DNA from: Blastocatellia bacterium
GTDB lineage: Bacteria; Acidobacteriota; Blastocatellia; Pyrinomonadales; Pyrinomonadaceae
Reading direction: 5' to 3'
DNA: 64,000 bases
Assembly: GCA_003168335.1 (NCBI GenBank)
Contig: PMSM01000013.1
Location: 248,001-312,000, forward strand
Notes under the pieces: generated by a model
What the model was told of the DNA's origin: nothing
The model's input: the letters and a program-made list of their open reading frames with translations, nothing else
Database searches by the model: none
Shown here: one piece after another, positions 1-8,216 of the stretch
How the letters are laid out: each line of letters starts with the position of its first letter
Position numbering within the stretch: position 1 is the stretch's first letter
Made by a program: the position numbers and the translations under genes

Positions 1-1333
1 TTGAAGGCGAAAGAATTTCGTCCATCAACGCCTGAGCAGCGGGCAGCAGAGCCAGGCGCCCACTCAGCGCGGCCTTCATCAGGCGGCCGGGAATCAACAT
101 GCGATTGATTTCATTCGTGCCCTCGAAGATCCGATTGATACGCGTATCGCGATACGCGCGTTCGGCCGGATAGTCGGCTGAGTAGCCATAACCGCCAAAA
201 ATCTGGACCATCTCATCGGTCACGTAGTCGCAGTATTCGGACAGCGCCACCTTGATGATCGAGCACTCGGCTGCGTACTCCTCAATCGCTTTCAAGCGCG
301 CGTCCATGTCTTTGGAATCCGCGACGGCGCCGAGCCCTTCTTCAATCATTCCCAGCGTCCGGTAGATCATAGCTTCGCCGACCCAGGTGCGGATCGCCAT
401 TTCGCCGAGCTTTGATTTGATCGCGCCAAACGACGAGATCGACTTGCCGAACTGCTGGCGCTCGTTCGCGTAACGCACGGACTCATGCATGGCGAGTTTC
501 ATTCCGCCCAAACACATCGCTCCCAACTTAAAGCGACCGATGTTGAGGATGTTGAAGGCGATCTTGTGTCCCTTGCCGACCTCGCCGAGCAGGTTCTCGA
601 CCGGAGTCCTGGCGTCGGCCAGAATCAGCGGTGTGGTGCTCGAGCCTTTGATGCCCATCTTGTGTTCTTCCGCGCCGCTCTGGCAGCCTTCCTGCCGCTC
701 GACGATAAAGGCGGAAAACTTATCACCGTCAACCTTCGCGAAAACGATAAAGATGTCGGCAAAGCCGCCGTTGGTGATGAACATCTTCTCGCCGTTGAGA
801 ATGTAGTCCTTGCCGTCATCGCTCAGCCTGGCGGTCGCCTTCGCGGCCATCGCGTCCGAGCCCGAACTCGCTTCAGTCAAGGCGTAGGCCGTGACCAAAT
901 CACCGGCGGCAATCGGCGGCAGATACTTTTGCTTCGCGGCTTCCGTGCCGAAATAGATGATCGGGAGCAGGCCGATGCCGCTCTGCGCCCCGAGCGTGGC
1001 GGCAAACGAAGCGGACCGTCCAAGGTTCTCAGCAATGATCGCGCCGCTGGTCTGATCAAGTCCCAGACCTCCGTACTCTTCCGGGATGTTTGCGCCCACC
1101 AGCCCGAGGTCGGCGGCGCTCTTCACCAATGCGCGCGCCAGCTTCCAGTCTTTGTTTTCGAGTTCACCGATGCGTGGTTGCACCTCCGCGTCCATGAATT
1201 GCCGCGTGGTATCGGCGATCATGCGATGCTCTTCGTTGAAATCACCGGGGGTGAAGATTTCTTCCGGAGTGCGCTCTTCAATTAGAAAGCTTCCACCCTG
1301 GACAATCTTTTTCGCTTCGATTGCGGCTGCCAT
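1..1333 (-). CDS. fadE: Acyl-CoA dehydrogenase (FadE-like), C-terminus off the left edge
   Basis: Flavoprotein catalysing the first oxidation of fatty acyl-CoA beta-oxidation. The reading frame starts at ATG 1333, after an AAGGAA ribosome-binding site, and is open to base 1 (444 codons seen). Visible are the acyl-CoA dehydrogenase N-terminal and middle domains, with a YALTEASSGSD segment near residue 170, and the IFEGTNEINR segment with the family's catalytic-type Glu at about residue 404. Relatives of the long form (about 590 residues) carry another 150 or so, so the C-terminal domain is probably missing here only because the window ends. It is the third gene of fadN-fadA-fadE, the same order as fadNAE in Bacillus subtilis. 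The family is certain; chain-length specificity cannot be read from the sequence. Confidence 0.93.
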   Translation of the reverse strand, partial: MAAAIEAKKIVQGGSFLIEERTPEEIFTPGDFNEEHRMIADTTRQFMDAEVQPRIGELENKDWKLARALVKSAADLGLVGANIPEEYGGLGLDQTSGAIIAENLGRSASFAATLGAQSGIGLLPIIYFGTEAAKQKYLPPIAAGDLVTAYALTEASSGSDAMAAKATARLSDDGKDYILNGEKMFITNGGFADIFIVFAKVDGDKFSAFIVERQEGCQSGAEEHKMGIKGSSTTPLILADARTPVENLLGEVGKGHKIAFNILNIGRFKLGAMCLGGMKLAMHESVRYANERQQFGKSISSFGAIKSKLGEMAIRTWVGEAMIYRTLGMIEEGLGAVADSKDMDARLKAIEEYAAECSIIKVALSEYCDYVTDEMVQIFGGYGYSADYPAERAYRDTRINRIFEGTNEINRMLIPGRLMKAALSGRLALLPAAQALMDEILSPS

Positions 1334-1352
1334 AAGATTTCCTTTCAGTTTA

Positions 1353-1429
1353 TGGAGTGCGGCGACCTGTCGCCGCTTTCTCTTTTACGAACTCTCAAGA
1401 CCAAAGCGGTGACAAGTCACCGCACTCCA
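1353..1429. repeat. Double-palindrome intergenic element (GCGGTGAC type)
   Basis: This 77-bp inverted repeat lies between fadA and fadE. The outer arms begin TGGAGTGCGG and end CCGCACTCCA. Each arm is itself a palindrome, GCGGCGAC-ct-GTCGCCGC on the left and GCGGTGAC-aa-GTCACCGC on the right, so the differences between arms preserve base pairing. Similar sequence is often mis-annotated as a short protein beginning MECGDLSPL. It resembles a REPIN (two REP hairpins facing each other); that comparison is inference. Confidence 0.8.
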
Positions 1430-1433
1430 AAAT

Positions 1434-2615
1434 TCAATTCATTCTCTCGAAAATCCCCGCGGCGCCCATGCCGCCGCCCACGCACATCGTCACCATTCCA
1501 TAGCGGCCATTGCGCCGCTCCAGCTCTCGGAGAATTGAAGCGGTCAGCTTAGCTCCGGTGCAACCCAGCGGGTGACCCAGCGCAATTGCACCGCCATTAA
1601 CATTGACCTTGTCGATATCGAGCCCGAGGGTCTTGATCACCGCGAGCGACTGTGCGGCAAAAGCTTCGTTCAACTCGATTACATCAATTTGATCCAGCGT
1701 CAGCCCGGCGAGTTTCAGAACTTTTGGAATCGCGAAGACTGGGCCAATGCCCATCTCTTCCGGCGGACAGCCGGCCGTGGCGTAGGCGACAAAGCGAGCC
1801 AAAGGCTTGGCGCCCAGTTCCTTCGCGCGTGCCTCTGACATCACGACCGCGACGGCCGCGCCGTCCGACATCTGTGAAGAATTGCCCGCCGTGATTGTCC
1901 CTTTGACGTGAAATGCCGGCTTCAGTTTTCCGAGGGCTGCGGCCGACGTGTCACGCCGCGGACCTTCGTCCTTGTCGAACACCACTTCGCGATGCCGCTT
2001 CTTGCCTTTGCCGTCTAATTCTTCGACGACGACAGTCAGCGGCACCGTTTCATCCTTGAACTTGTCTGCATCCAGCGCCGCCGCTGCCCGGTTGTGCGAG
2101 CGCAGCGCGAACTCATCCTGCTCTTCACGGGAAACTTCGTATTTCCTGGCGACGTTCTCGGTCGCGAGTCCCATATTCAAATAAAAGTCTGGGTAGTGTT
2201 CGACCAAATATGGATTCGGTCGAATGATGTGACCGCCCATGGGGATCATGGACATGGATTCCAGACCACCGGCGAGCACGACCTGCGCGCCTCCGGTGCG
2301 AATCCGATCGGCCGCGATCGCAATCGATTGCAGCCCGGAAGAACAAAAGCGATTGATGGTCATGGCGCTGGTTTCCACGGGCAAGCCTGCGCGAATCGCA
2401 GCCGCGCGGGCTATGTTCATGCCTTGCTCGGCTTCGGGCATCGCGCAGCCCATGATCACATCTTCGATCTCGGCGGCTGCCAGACCCGGCACGCGAGCCA
2501 TGGCTTCTTTGATCACCGCTGCGCCCATTTCATCGGGCCGCGTATCACGCAAGGTGCCCTTGGGCGCTTTGCCGACTGCGGTGCGAACTGCCGAAACGAT
2601 TACTGCTTCCTTCAT
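1434..2615 (-). CDS. fadA: Acetyl-CoA acyltransferase (thiolase)
   Basis: Thiolase performing the last, thiolytic step of beta-oxidation (3-ketoacyl-CoA to acetyl-CoA plus shortened acyl-CoA). At 393 residues it has normal family length. The nucleophile Cys91 sits in NRFCSSG. The C-terminal HPLGCTGA and [10 protein letters not shown] motifs hold the catalytic His and the second Cys. The start is ATG 2615, where the conserved [12 protein letters not shown] begins; an upstream in-frame extension to 2672 only translates the repeat element. AGAGGA five bases before the start serves as ribosome-binding site. It lies between fadN and fadE in one operon. Confidence 0.96.
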   Translation of the reverse strand: MKEAVIVSAVRTAVGKAPKGTLRDTRPDEMGAAVIKEAMARVPGLAAAEIEDVIMGCAMPEAEQGMNIARAAAIRAGLPVETSAMTINRFCSSGLQSIAIAADRIRTGGAQVVLAGGLESMSMIPMGGHIIRPNPYLVEHYPDFYLNMGLATENVARKYEVSREEQDEFALRSHNRAAAALDADKFKDETVPLTVVVEELDGKGKKRHREVVFDKDEGPRRDTSAAALGKLKPAFHVKGTITAGNSSQMSDGAAVAVVMSEARAKELGAKPLARFVAYATAGCPPEEMGIGPVFAIPKVLKLAGLTLDQIDVIELNEAFAAQSLAVIKTLGLDIDKVNVNGGAIALGHPLGCTGAKLTASILRELERRNGRYGMVTMCVGGGMGAAGIFERMN

Positions 2616-2625
2616 GAGATTCCTC

Positions 2626-2795
2626 TGCGGCTTTGCCGCCTGATGTGCGGAAAGGCTGTGCCCTTCCGGCATCGCTGCTATTTGTTCCGGGAGGCTGGGC
2701 CTCCGATTTCACCGGCGCGAGGCATAGCCTCGCAAGTAAGAGTGAACTCTTTTCGGAAAGGCGAAGCCTTTCCGCACCTCAGGCGGCAAAGCCGC
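2626..2795. repeat. Compound palindromic island between fadN and fadA
   Basis: About 170 bp with an outer inverted repeat of roughly 42 bp: left arm 2627-2669 starting GCGGCTTTGCCGCC, right arm 2754-2795 ending GGCGGCAAAGCCGC. Between and within the arms are smaller hairpins such as GGAGGCTGGGCCTCC, GCGAGGCATAGCCTCGC, AAGAGTGAACTCTT and AAAGGCGAAGCCTTT. It is transcribed within the fad operon, so it should fold in the mRNA. No coding potential is apparent. Confidence 0.8.
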
Positions 2796-2815
2796 GCCCG
2801 CCGCTGTTCATGACT

Positions 2816-5221
2816 TCAGTTCCGCAAAGGCTTCCCCGTCTTCAACATGTGCGCGATGCGATCCTGCGTCTGGCGCGTGCCAATGAGCGAGAGAAAAGCT
2901 TCGCGTTCCAAATCGAGCAGATACTGCTCAGATACTCGCGTCTGATGGTTTAGATCGCCGCCGGTCAAAATCCGCGCGAGCTTTTCACCAATCAATGCGT
3001 CGTGATCCGAAATGTAACCGGCGCGCTTCATCATGTGCACGCCCAACTTCAAAGTCGCCAGCGCCGGCATTCCCATGGCCAGAATGTCCGTGCGCTGCTG
3101 TGGCTGCTGGTACCCGCTCGCGGCCAACGCCAGCACTTCTTTCTTCGCATCGGCAATCAAACGATCGCGGTTCATCGAAACTGAATCGTCCTGGCTGAGG
3201 AAACCGAAACCGCGGGCCTCTTCAGCTGACGTGGCGACCTTCGCCAATGCGATCGTTTCGAAAGCGCGTTTGACGAACGGAAACGGGTCCGCGTCTTTCA
3301 TGTCTTTCGGGATCGAGTCGAGCGCGCGCACCAGCATCTCTTTCGTGCCGCAGCCGGCCGGAATTATTCCCACGCCGACTTCGACCAGGCCGATGTAAGT
3401 TTCCGCCGAAGCTCGCACGCGGTCCGCGTGCAGGACCATTTCACAGCCGCCGCCAAAAACCAACTGGAAGGGCGCGACCACGACCGGCTTTGGCGAGTAT
3501 CGCAAACTCATAACTGACTGTTGAAAAAAGCGGCCGATCATATCCAGCTCTTCCCAGTTCTCGTCCTGCGCTTCCATCAACATCAGCATCAGGTTCGCGC
3601 CTACTGAGAAGTTCGTGCCCTGATTGCCCACGACCAGTCCCAGGAAATTCTTTTCGACTTCGGTCAACGCGATTTTCAACATTTCGAGCGTGTCGCCGCC
3701 AATCGAATTCATCTTTGAATGAAACTCGAGACAGGCGACGCCATCGCCGAGGTCAATCAGCGAAGCGCCGGAGTTCTTCCGGATGACGCCACTGCGATCC
3801 TTCAGTGACTTAAGAATGATGGTGCCCGGAGGATCGCTGGCCGGAACATACCTGCCGGAAGGAAAGTCGAAATAGAACCGCTGGCCATTCTCTTGTTTGT
3901 AGAAAGAGTTTGCGCCTGAGTCGAGCATCTTCTGGACGTTCGCGGGAACGGTCTTGCCTTCTTCCTTCAATTTCGCGACTGACTTGGCGACGCCAATTGC
4001 GTCCCATGCTTCGAACGGCCCGAGTTCCCAGTTGAATCCCCACTGCATCGCGTGATCGACTTCGACCACGGTGTCGGCAATCTCAGGAATCCGATCCGCG
4101 GCGTAACAGAGCGTGCGTGAAAATGTTTTCCAGAGAAATGCGCCGGCGCGATCTTTCGACCAAACGAGTGTCTTGATTCGTTCGGCGGTGTCTTCGATGT
4201 TCTTGGCCATCTCGAGCGACGGCAGTTTTACTTTCTGTGCCGGCCGGTATTCGAGCGTCGCCACATCGAGCGTCAGGATCTCGCGCTTGCCGCCTTCACC
4301 CTTTTGCTTCTTGTAAAAGCCGGCCTTGGTCTTATTGCCGAGCAAACCGCGCTCGATCATTTTGCCGACGAACTCGGGCATGACGAACATGGCGTGCTCG
4401 GGATCTTCGGGAAGGTTCTCGTTCAGGTTCTTTACCACATGCGCCAGGACGTCCAGGCCCACGAGATCGAATGTGCGAAACGTCGCGGTCTTGGGGCGGC
4501 CGACGGCGGGCCCGGTGATTTTGTCGACTTCTTCAATCGAATAACCGTCTGCGAGCATCGCGTGAATCGTCACCAGCGCGCCGAACGTGCCGATGCGGTT
4601 GGCGATAAAGTTCGGCCGGTCCTTCGCGACGACCACGCCTTTACCGAGGCGCTCGTCGAGAAAGCCGAACATCGAGCAAGAGACTTCCGGCCTCGTCCAC
4701 TCGGTGCGAATCAGTTCGACCAGGTGCATGTAGCGCGGGGGGTTAAAGAAGTGCATGCCGAGGAAGTGCGCGCGAAAATCTTCCGAGCGTCCGGCGGCAA
4801 GCTGACTGAGCGGGATGCCGCTGGTGTTTGAAGCCACCACCGAGCCCGGTCGCCGGTGCTGCTCGACCTTCTCGTACAGGCTTTGTTTGATCTGCGGGCT
4901 TTCGACGACCGCTTCGATGATCAGATCGCAGTCTTTCAACTTCGGCAGATCGTCATCGAAATTTCCGACGCTCACCAGGGAAGCGAGGTCATTGGTGAAG
5001 AAGGCTGCGGGCTTCGCTTTCCTTGCGGATTCGAATCCGGCGCGGGCGATGCGGCTGCGAACGGCTTCCAGCGTCAGTCCTTTGGCCTGCTCATCGGCGG
5101 TCAGCTCGCGCGGAACGATGTCGAGTAAGAGAGTTGGAATACCGGCATTGGCGAGGTGCGCGGCGATTTGCGCACCCATCGTGCCGGCCCCGAGAACGGC
5201 AGCTTTATTCACTCTAATCAT
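2816..5221 (-). CDS. fadN: 3-hydroxyacyl-CoA dehydrogenase / enoyl-CoA hydratase fusion (FadN type)
   Basis: Bifunctional beta-oxidation enzyme of 801 residues: hydration of enoyl-CoA and NAD-dependent oxidation of 3-hydroxyacyl-CoA. The order is dehydrogenase first, with the Rossmann GAGTMG at residues 11-16, then the hydratase domain from about residue 480, with FGGGCEM and GLVEVGVGIIPAGCGT carrying the two acidic residues of the crotonase site. This order matches Bacillus FadN (YusL) and is opposite to E. coli FadB. It heads the fadN-fadA-fadE operon, diverging from a TetR gene. The promoter lies directly against the start codon with a FadR-like palindrome in its spacer, so the mRNA is predicted to be almost leaderless and repressed in the absence of acyl-CoA. 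Confidence 0.95.
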   Translation of the reverse strand: MIRVNKAAVLGAGTMGAQIAAHLANAGIPTLLLDIVPRELTADEQAKGLTLEAVRSRIARAGFESARKAKPAAFFTNDLASLVSVGNFDDDLPKLKDCDLIIEAVVESPQIKQSLYEKVEQHRRPGSVVASNTSGIPLSQLAAGRSEDFRAHFLGMHFFNPPRYMHLVELIRTEWTRPEVSCSMFGFLDERLGKGVVVAKDRPNFIANRIGTFGALVTIHAMLADGYSIEEVDKITGPAVGRPKTATFRTFDLVGLDVLAHVVKNLNENLPEDPEHAMFVMPEFVGKMIERGLLGNKTKAGFYKKQKGEGGKREILTLDVATLEYRPAQKVKLPSLEMAKNIEDTAERIKTLVWSKDRAGAFLWKTFSRTLCYAADRIPEIADTVVEVDHAMQWGFNWELGPFEAWDAIGVAKSVAKLKEEGKTVPANVQKMLDSGANSFYKQENGQRFYFDFPSGRYVPASDPPGTIILKSLKDRSGVIRKNSGASLIDLGDGVACLEFHSKMNSIGGDTLEMLKIALTEVEKNFLGLVVGNQGTNFSVGANLMLMLMEAQDENWEELDMIGRFFQQSVMSLRYSPKPVVVAPFQLVFGGGCEMVLHADRVRASAETYIGLVEVGVGIIPAGCGTKEMLVRALDSIPKDMKDADPFPFVKRAFETIALAKVATSAEEARGFGFLSQDDSVSMNRDRLIADAKKEVLALAASGYQQPQQRTDILAMGMPALATLKLGVHMMKRAGYISDHDALIGEKLARILTGGDLNHQTRVSEQYLLDLEREAFLSLIGTRQTQDRIAHMLKTGKPLRN

Positions 5222-5230
5222 GGCGGGCCA

Positions 5231-5259
5231 ATGATACTGAATGAATGCTCATTCAGCAA
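5231..5259 (-). promoter_or_regulatory. fadN promoter
   Basis: On the minus strand TTGCTG (5259-5254) and TATCAT (5236-5231) are spaced 17 bp. Initiation would fall three to five bases before the ATG at 5221, leaving practically no leader; no Shine-Dalgarno motif is present. The whole spacer is occupied by the palindrome at 5237-5256. Confidence 0.55.
5237..5256. promoter_or_regulatory. FadR-like TetR operator palindrome
   Basis: CTGAATGA-atgc-TCATTCAG has perfect 8-bp arms around a 4-bp spacer. The published Bacillus FadR (YsiA) consensus is TGAATGA-N4-TCATTCA, and this site matches it in every conserved position. Its position between the -35 and -10 boxes of fadN implies repression by steric block. 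The likely ligand is the product of the divergent TetR gene at 5452. Confidence 0.75.
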
Positions 5260-5326
5260 GCGAAATTCAAGCCCGACACAGTGAGCGGCCGCGCGGGCAT
5301 CAAAGTGAGCGTCTCGGAAACTAGCG

Positions 5327-5343
5327 TGTTATGCGGCGTAACA
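5327..5343. promoter_or_regulatory. Possible second operator, TGTTA-N7-TAACA
   Basis: A 5-bp inverted repeat with a 7-bp spacer in the divergent intergenic region, about 53 bp upstream of the TetR -35 box. It is unrelated in sequence to the FadR-like site. Short arms make chance occurrence possible. Confidence 0.25.
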
Positions 5344-5395
5344 TGAGAACCCTATAAGCGTAAATATGATGAGGCTTTAGCGGTTCAAAGCGCCG

Positions 5396-5424
5396 TTGAC
5401 ACTAGTCTCTATTCTCGGTACATT
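5396..5424 (+). promoter_or_regulatory. Promoter of the TetR regulator
   Basis: A perfect TTGACA at 5396-5401, 17 bp, then TACATT at 5419-5424. Initiation near 5431 would give a leader of about 20 nt before ATG 5452. No FadR-like palindrome overlaps it, so autoregulation is not evident. Confidence 0.6.
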
Positions 5425-5451
5425 GCGTCCCGATATTCCCAACAGGCCTGT

Positions 5452-6099
5452 ATGACCAAGTCAAACACCCAAGCCGAAAGACTTCGTGAGGTTAGTCGCA
5501 AGCGCCGCGAGCAAGAGAAAGAGCAATTGCAGCGGAGAATCCTCGATGCAGCTGGTGAACTGTTTCTTGAGTTTGGATACGAAGGACTATCGATGCGTCA
5601 GATCGCGGAGCGGATCGGCTATTCGGCAACTACGATCTATCGTCATTACGAGAGCAAGGACGACTTGCTTTTTGCTATCGTTTACGAGGGCTTTGTTCGT
5701 TTTGGCAGGCAACTCGCGAAAGCCTCGCAGAGCAGCGGCGACTTGTTGCTCCGGTTAAAGGCTCTGGGTCGCGCATACATTGAGTTTGGACTGAAGAATC
5801 CAGTTTATTATCAATTGATGTTCATGCAGCGCTTCGACCTTCTCTTTGAAAAGCGCGCCGCCGAATCGGCCCCAATAATCGCGTCGTTCGGAGCGTTAGA
5901 GCAAATCGTAAAAGGAGCAATGCAGGCGCGCCTCCTGAAACCGGGTGATGCTGAGACAACTAGTGCCCTAATCTGGGCTGTGGTGCACGGCATTACGTCC
6001 CTGGCGATCGCAGATTCGAAACGTTTTACCAAGAAAAAGGTGAAGCAGACAGCCGAACTATCGATTCACATGATTCTCGATGGTTTACGTCAGCGCTAA
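5452..6099 (+). CDS. TetR/AcrR-family transcriptional regulator, probable fatty-acid regulator
   Basis: 215 residues with a basic N-terminus and a TetR-type helix-turn-helix at about residues 27-72 (LSMRQIAERIGYSATTIYRHYESKDDLL). The C-terminal part is a helical ligand-binding domain. It is divergent from fadN, and a palindrome of the Bacillus FadR type lies in the fadN promoter, so I infer an acyl-CoA-responsive repressor of the fad operon. The DNA-binding family is certain; the ligand is inferred from context only. Confidence 0.9.
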   Translation: MTKSNTQAERLREVSRKRREQEKEQLQRRILDAAGELFLEFGYEGLSMRQIAERIGYSATTIYRHYESKDDLLFAIVYEGFVRFGRQLAKASQSSGDLLLRLKALGRAYIEFGLKNPVYYQLMFMQRFDLLFEKRAAESAPIIASFGALEQIVKGAMQARLLKPGDAETTSALIWAVVHGITSLAIADSKRFTKKKVKQTAELSIHMILDGLRQR

Positions 6100-6163
6100 A
6101 ATTTTTTACAATTTGACGGAACACTGTTACGCTAAATGACGTTGATATGCACGGGAGGGGTGA

Positions 6164-6589
6164 ATGGAGATAGTTTTCAATTTGGGTAATCTTCTTGTTT
6201 TGCCATTCTGGGTCCTGATGATCTTTATTCCGCGCTGGCCTTGGACCGAGCGCGTGATGAAGAATTCGCTGGTCATCGCTCTGCCCGCGCTCTTGTATAC
6301 CTTGCTGGTAGTGCCTCGCTTATTGGAAATCTTTCCCGCCCTGCTGCGCCCTGAGTTGCATACAATCGCAGCGTTACTGGGCTCACCCGAGGGTGCCACC
6401 ATTGGGTGGACCCATTTCCTGGCTTTCGATCTATTCGTAGGACATTGGATCTATAGGGACAGCCGACTGAGGAATTTCAGTGTTTGGCTAATGGGACCCA
6501 TTCTGTTTTTGACACTAATGCTGGGACCCGTTGGTTTTCTGCTTTACCTGATAACAAAGCAATCGATACAGCGGGTTCAATCGCATTGA
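6164..6589 (+). CDS. ABA4-like (DUF4281) membrane protein
   Basis: 141 residues and four hydrophobic segments. The motif GWTHFLAFDLFVGHWIYRDS at about residues 85-104 is characteristic of the ABA4-like family. The plant founder, ABA DEFICIENT 4, is needed for neoxanthin formation, but bacterial members have no established reaction. It starts a run of four closely spaced membrane-protein genes, the last two of the PAP2 type. A lipid or carotenoid role would be a guess. Confidence 0.8.
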   Translation: MEIVFNLGNLLVLPFWVLMIFIPRWPWTERVMKNSLVIALPALLYTLLVVPRLLEIFPALLRPELHTIAALLGSPEGATIGWTHFLAFDLFVGHWIYRDSRLRNFSVWLMGPILFLTLMLGPVGFLLYLITKQSIQRVQSH

Positions 6590-6652
6590 CTTTTCGGCTC
6601 CGGATAACGAGAAGGAAACTTAGAGCGGCGCATTTGAGGTGAGGCGGAAGGA

Positions 6653-7501
6653 GTGTCGAGCTTTGTGAATAGAAAGTTTAGACTTGGCTTAGACTCGATT
6701 CTTGGGATAATCAGGGAGGCGCACCACCGTAGTCCCCTTCTGTTTGGCATAGGTGCCGGACACTTTCTTTTGCTGCTGGTAATGCTCTGCATATTGCCCT
6801 TCGATGCTCGCAGCGTAATGGGCATCAATCCATGGATCAAGCCAATCAAGTTTGCTTTCTCTATCGCTCTATACGCGCTCACTGTAGGATGGTTTTTAAA
6901 GGATCTGCCGGCCAGCGATCGAGCTAAACGTTGGGTGACATGGGTTGTCGCGCTTTCGATGATCGCAGAAATGGTTTTGATTGGACTACAGGCCACTCGC
7001 GGGACCACTTCACACTTTAATCTTTCATCTCTCCTAAACGCCGCGATCTTCGGTGTGATGGGTGTTGGGATCCTTTTTAATACGATTGCGATCGGCTACG
7101 CAACGTGGAAATTCTGGAGGAGCGGTCCAGGCATTCCGTCCCCTTACCTTTGGGGTATACGGCTCGGTTTCTCGATTTTCATGGTTGCCAGTCTCGAGGG
7201 GTTCGTGATGTCCGGCCACTTGTCGCACAGCATCGGCACAGCCGACGGTGGTCCGGGGTTGCCGCTCGTCAACTGGAGCACCATTGGCGGCGACCTCCGA
7301 GTCGCGCATTTTCTTGGCCTGCACTCTCTTCAGATTCTGCCCTTCCTCGGGTTTCTGCTCTCATCACCAGGACTAACCAGACGGATTAGGAAACCTGAGT
7401 ATTGGCTTTGGGCTGCGGCATTGATCTATGGAGGACTGGTAGTGTTTCTCCTTTTGCAGGCATTAGCGGGCCAACCCGTTTTGAGGACCGTTGCATGGTA
7501 A
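6653..7501 (+). CDS. Conserved-looking polytopic membrane protein of unknown function
   Basis: Up to 282 residues with about seven hydrophobic segments, starting near residue 22. Motifs that look constrained are WIKPIKFAFSIALY after the first segment and RGTTSHFN in the middle. I do not recognise a named family. The start is uncertain: GTG 6653 is the longest, but GTG 6665 is better spaced from the purine run GGAAGGAG at 6646-6653. It follows the ABA4-like gene by about 60 bp and overlaps the next gene by 7 bp, so it is probably cotranscribed and coupled to it. Confidence 0.8.
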   Translation: MSSFVNRKFRLGLDSILGIIREAHHRSPLLFGIGAGHFLLLLVMLCILPFDARSVMGINPWIKPIKFAFSIALYALTVGWFLKDLPASDRAKRWVTWVVALSMIAEMVLIGLQATRGTTSHFNLSSLLNAAIFGVMGVGILFNTIAIGYATWKFWRSGPGIPSPYLWGIRLGFSIFMVASLEGFVMSGHLSHSIGTADGGPGLPLVNWSTIGGDLRVAHFLGLHSLQILPFLGFLLSSPGLTRRIRKPEYWLWAAALIYGGLVVFLLLQALAGQPVLRTVAW

Positions 7502-8112
7502 ACCTTGAGATTCAAAAATCGATTAGTGCTCCGCCATCTCGCGTGCTTGGCGTGGCCAGATTTGTGTCGCTCATTGGCCACCCAATGGTCTTGCTCACTC
7601 TGACAATCACCCTTGTGCTAGCGAGGAATTTACCTCCTGCGAGACTGGTCACCATTGTCGGCATTTTCTTATTGTCAACCATCATCCCGCTCTGTCTAGT
7701 AATGTGGCGCAAAGTCGCTTCAGGCCAGTGGACCAATATGGACGTGTCCGACCCTGACCAGCGCGGTCATCTGTATTCCGCAGCCATCGTAATCATTGCC
7801 TTAGCCACGTTGATGTTTTGGCTGATGAGTCTGCCTCATACCTTGTTCATTGGGTCAGTCGTGAGCCTCCTGCTTTTGGTCTCAGGAATGCTTGTTAGTC
7901 GACGCTCGAAGATCTCGATGCACACAATGTTTGCCGCCTACTGCGCAGTGGCCCTTCTAGGGGTGAGTATTGCATTCAGTTTCGTGTTGATTGTGATGGT
8001 GGGTCTGGTAGCGTGGTCGCGGCTGGTACTTAAGCGCCACACGGCAAGTCAGGTAATTGGCGGTTTATGTTTGGGCATATGTGCCGGTGTCCTTCTCATT
8101 TGGCTGGTCTGA
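7495..8112 (+). CDS. PAP2-like membrane protein with degenerate first motif
   Basis: 205 residues with about six membrane segments. Near the C-terminus it has SKISMHT and WSRLVLKRHTASQVIGG, which resemble the second and third phosphatidic acid phosphatase type 2 motifs, but the usual PSGH is replaced by SMHT and no K-x6-RP motif is visible. It may be a divergent lipid phosphatase or an inactive relative. ATG 7495 was chosen because it overlaps the end of the preceding gene by 7 bp and starts a coherent N-terminus. A canonical PAP2 gene follows. Confidence 0.7.
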   Translation: MVNLEIQKSISAPPSRVLGVARFVSLIGHPMVLLTLTITLVLARNLPPARLVTIVGIFLLSTIIPLCLVMWRKVASGQWTNMDVSDPDQRGHLYSAAIVIIALATLMFWLMSLPHTLFIGSVVSLLLLVSGMLVSRRSKISMHTMFAAYCAVALLGVSIAFSFVLIVMVGLVAWSRLVLKRHTASQVIGGLCLGICAGVLLIWLV

Positions 8113-8216
8113 GCGATTGACAATATCGACATGATTTATCCTCTTTTCTACGCTCTTACATCTTTCGGTTGTTAGGCGGCCCAACCCTTTGGTCACGTCC
8201 TGCTCGTGAGAAATCA

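Noticed and set aside
1352-1552. Short frame beginning MECGDLSPL
   Set aside because: Translation of the repeat element at 1353; this peptide is a well-known spurious product of such repeats.
2094-2813. 239-codon plus-strand frame
   Set aside because: Antisense to fadA and the palindromic island; no protein-like features.
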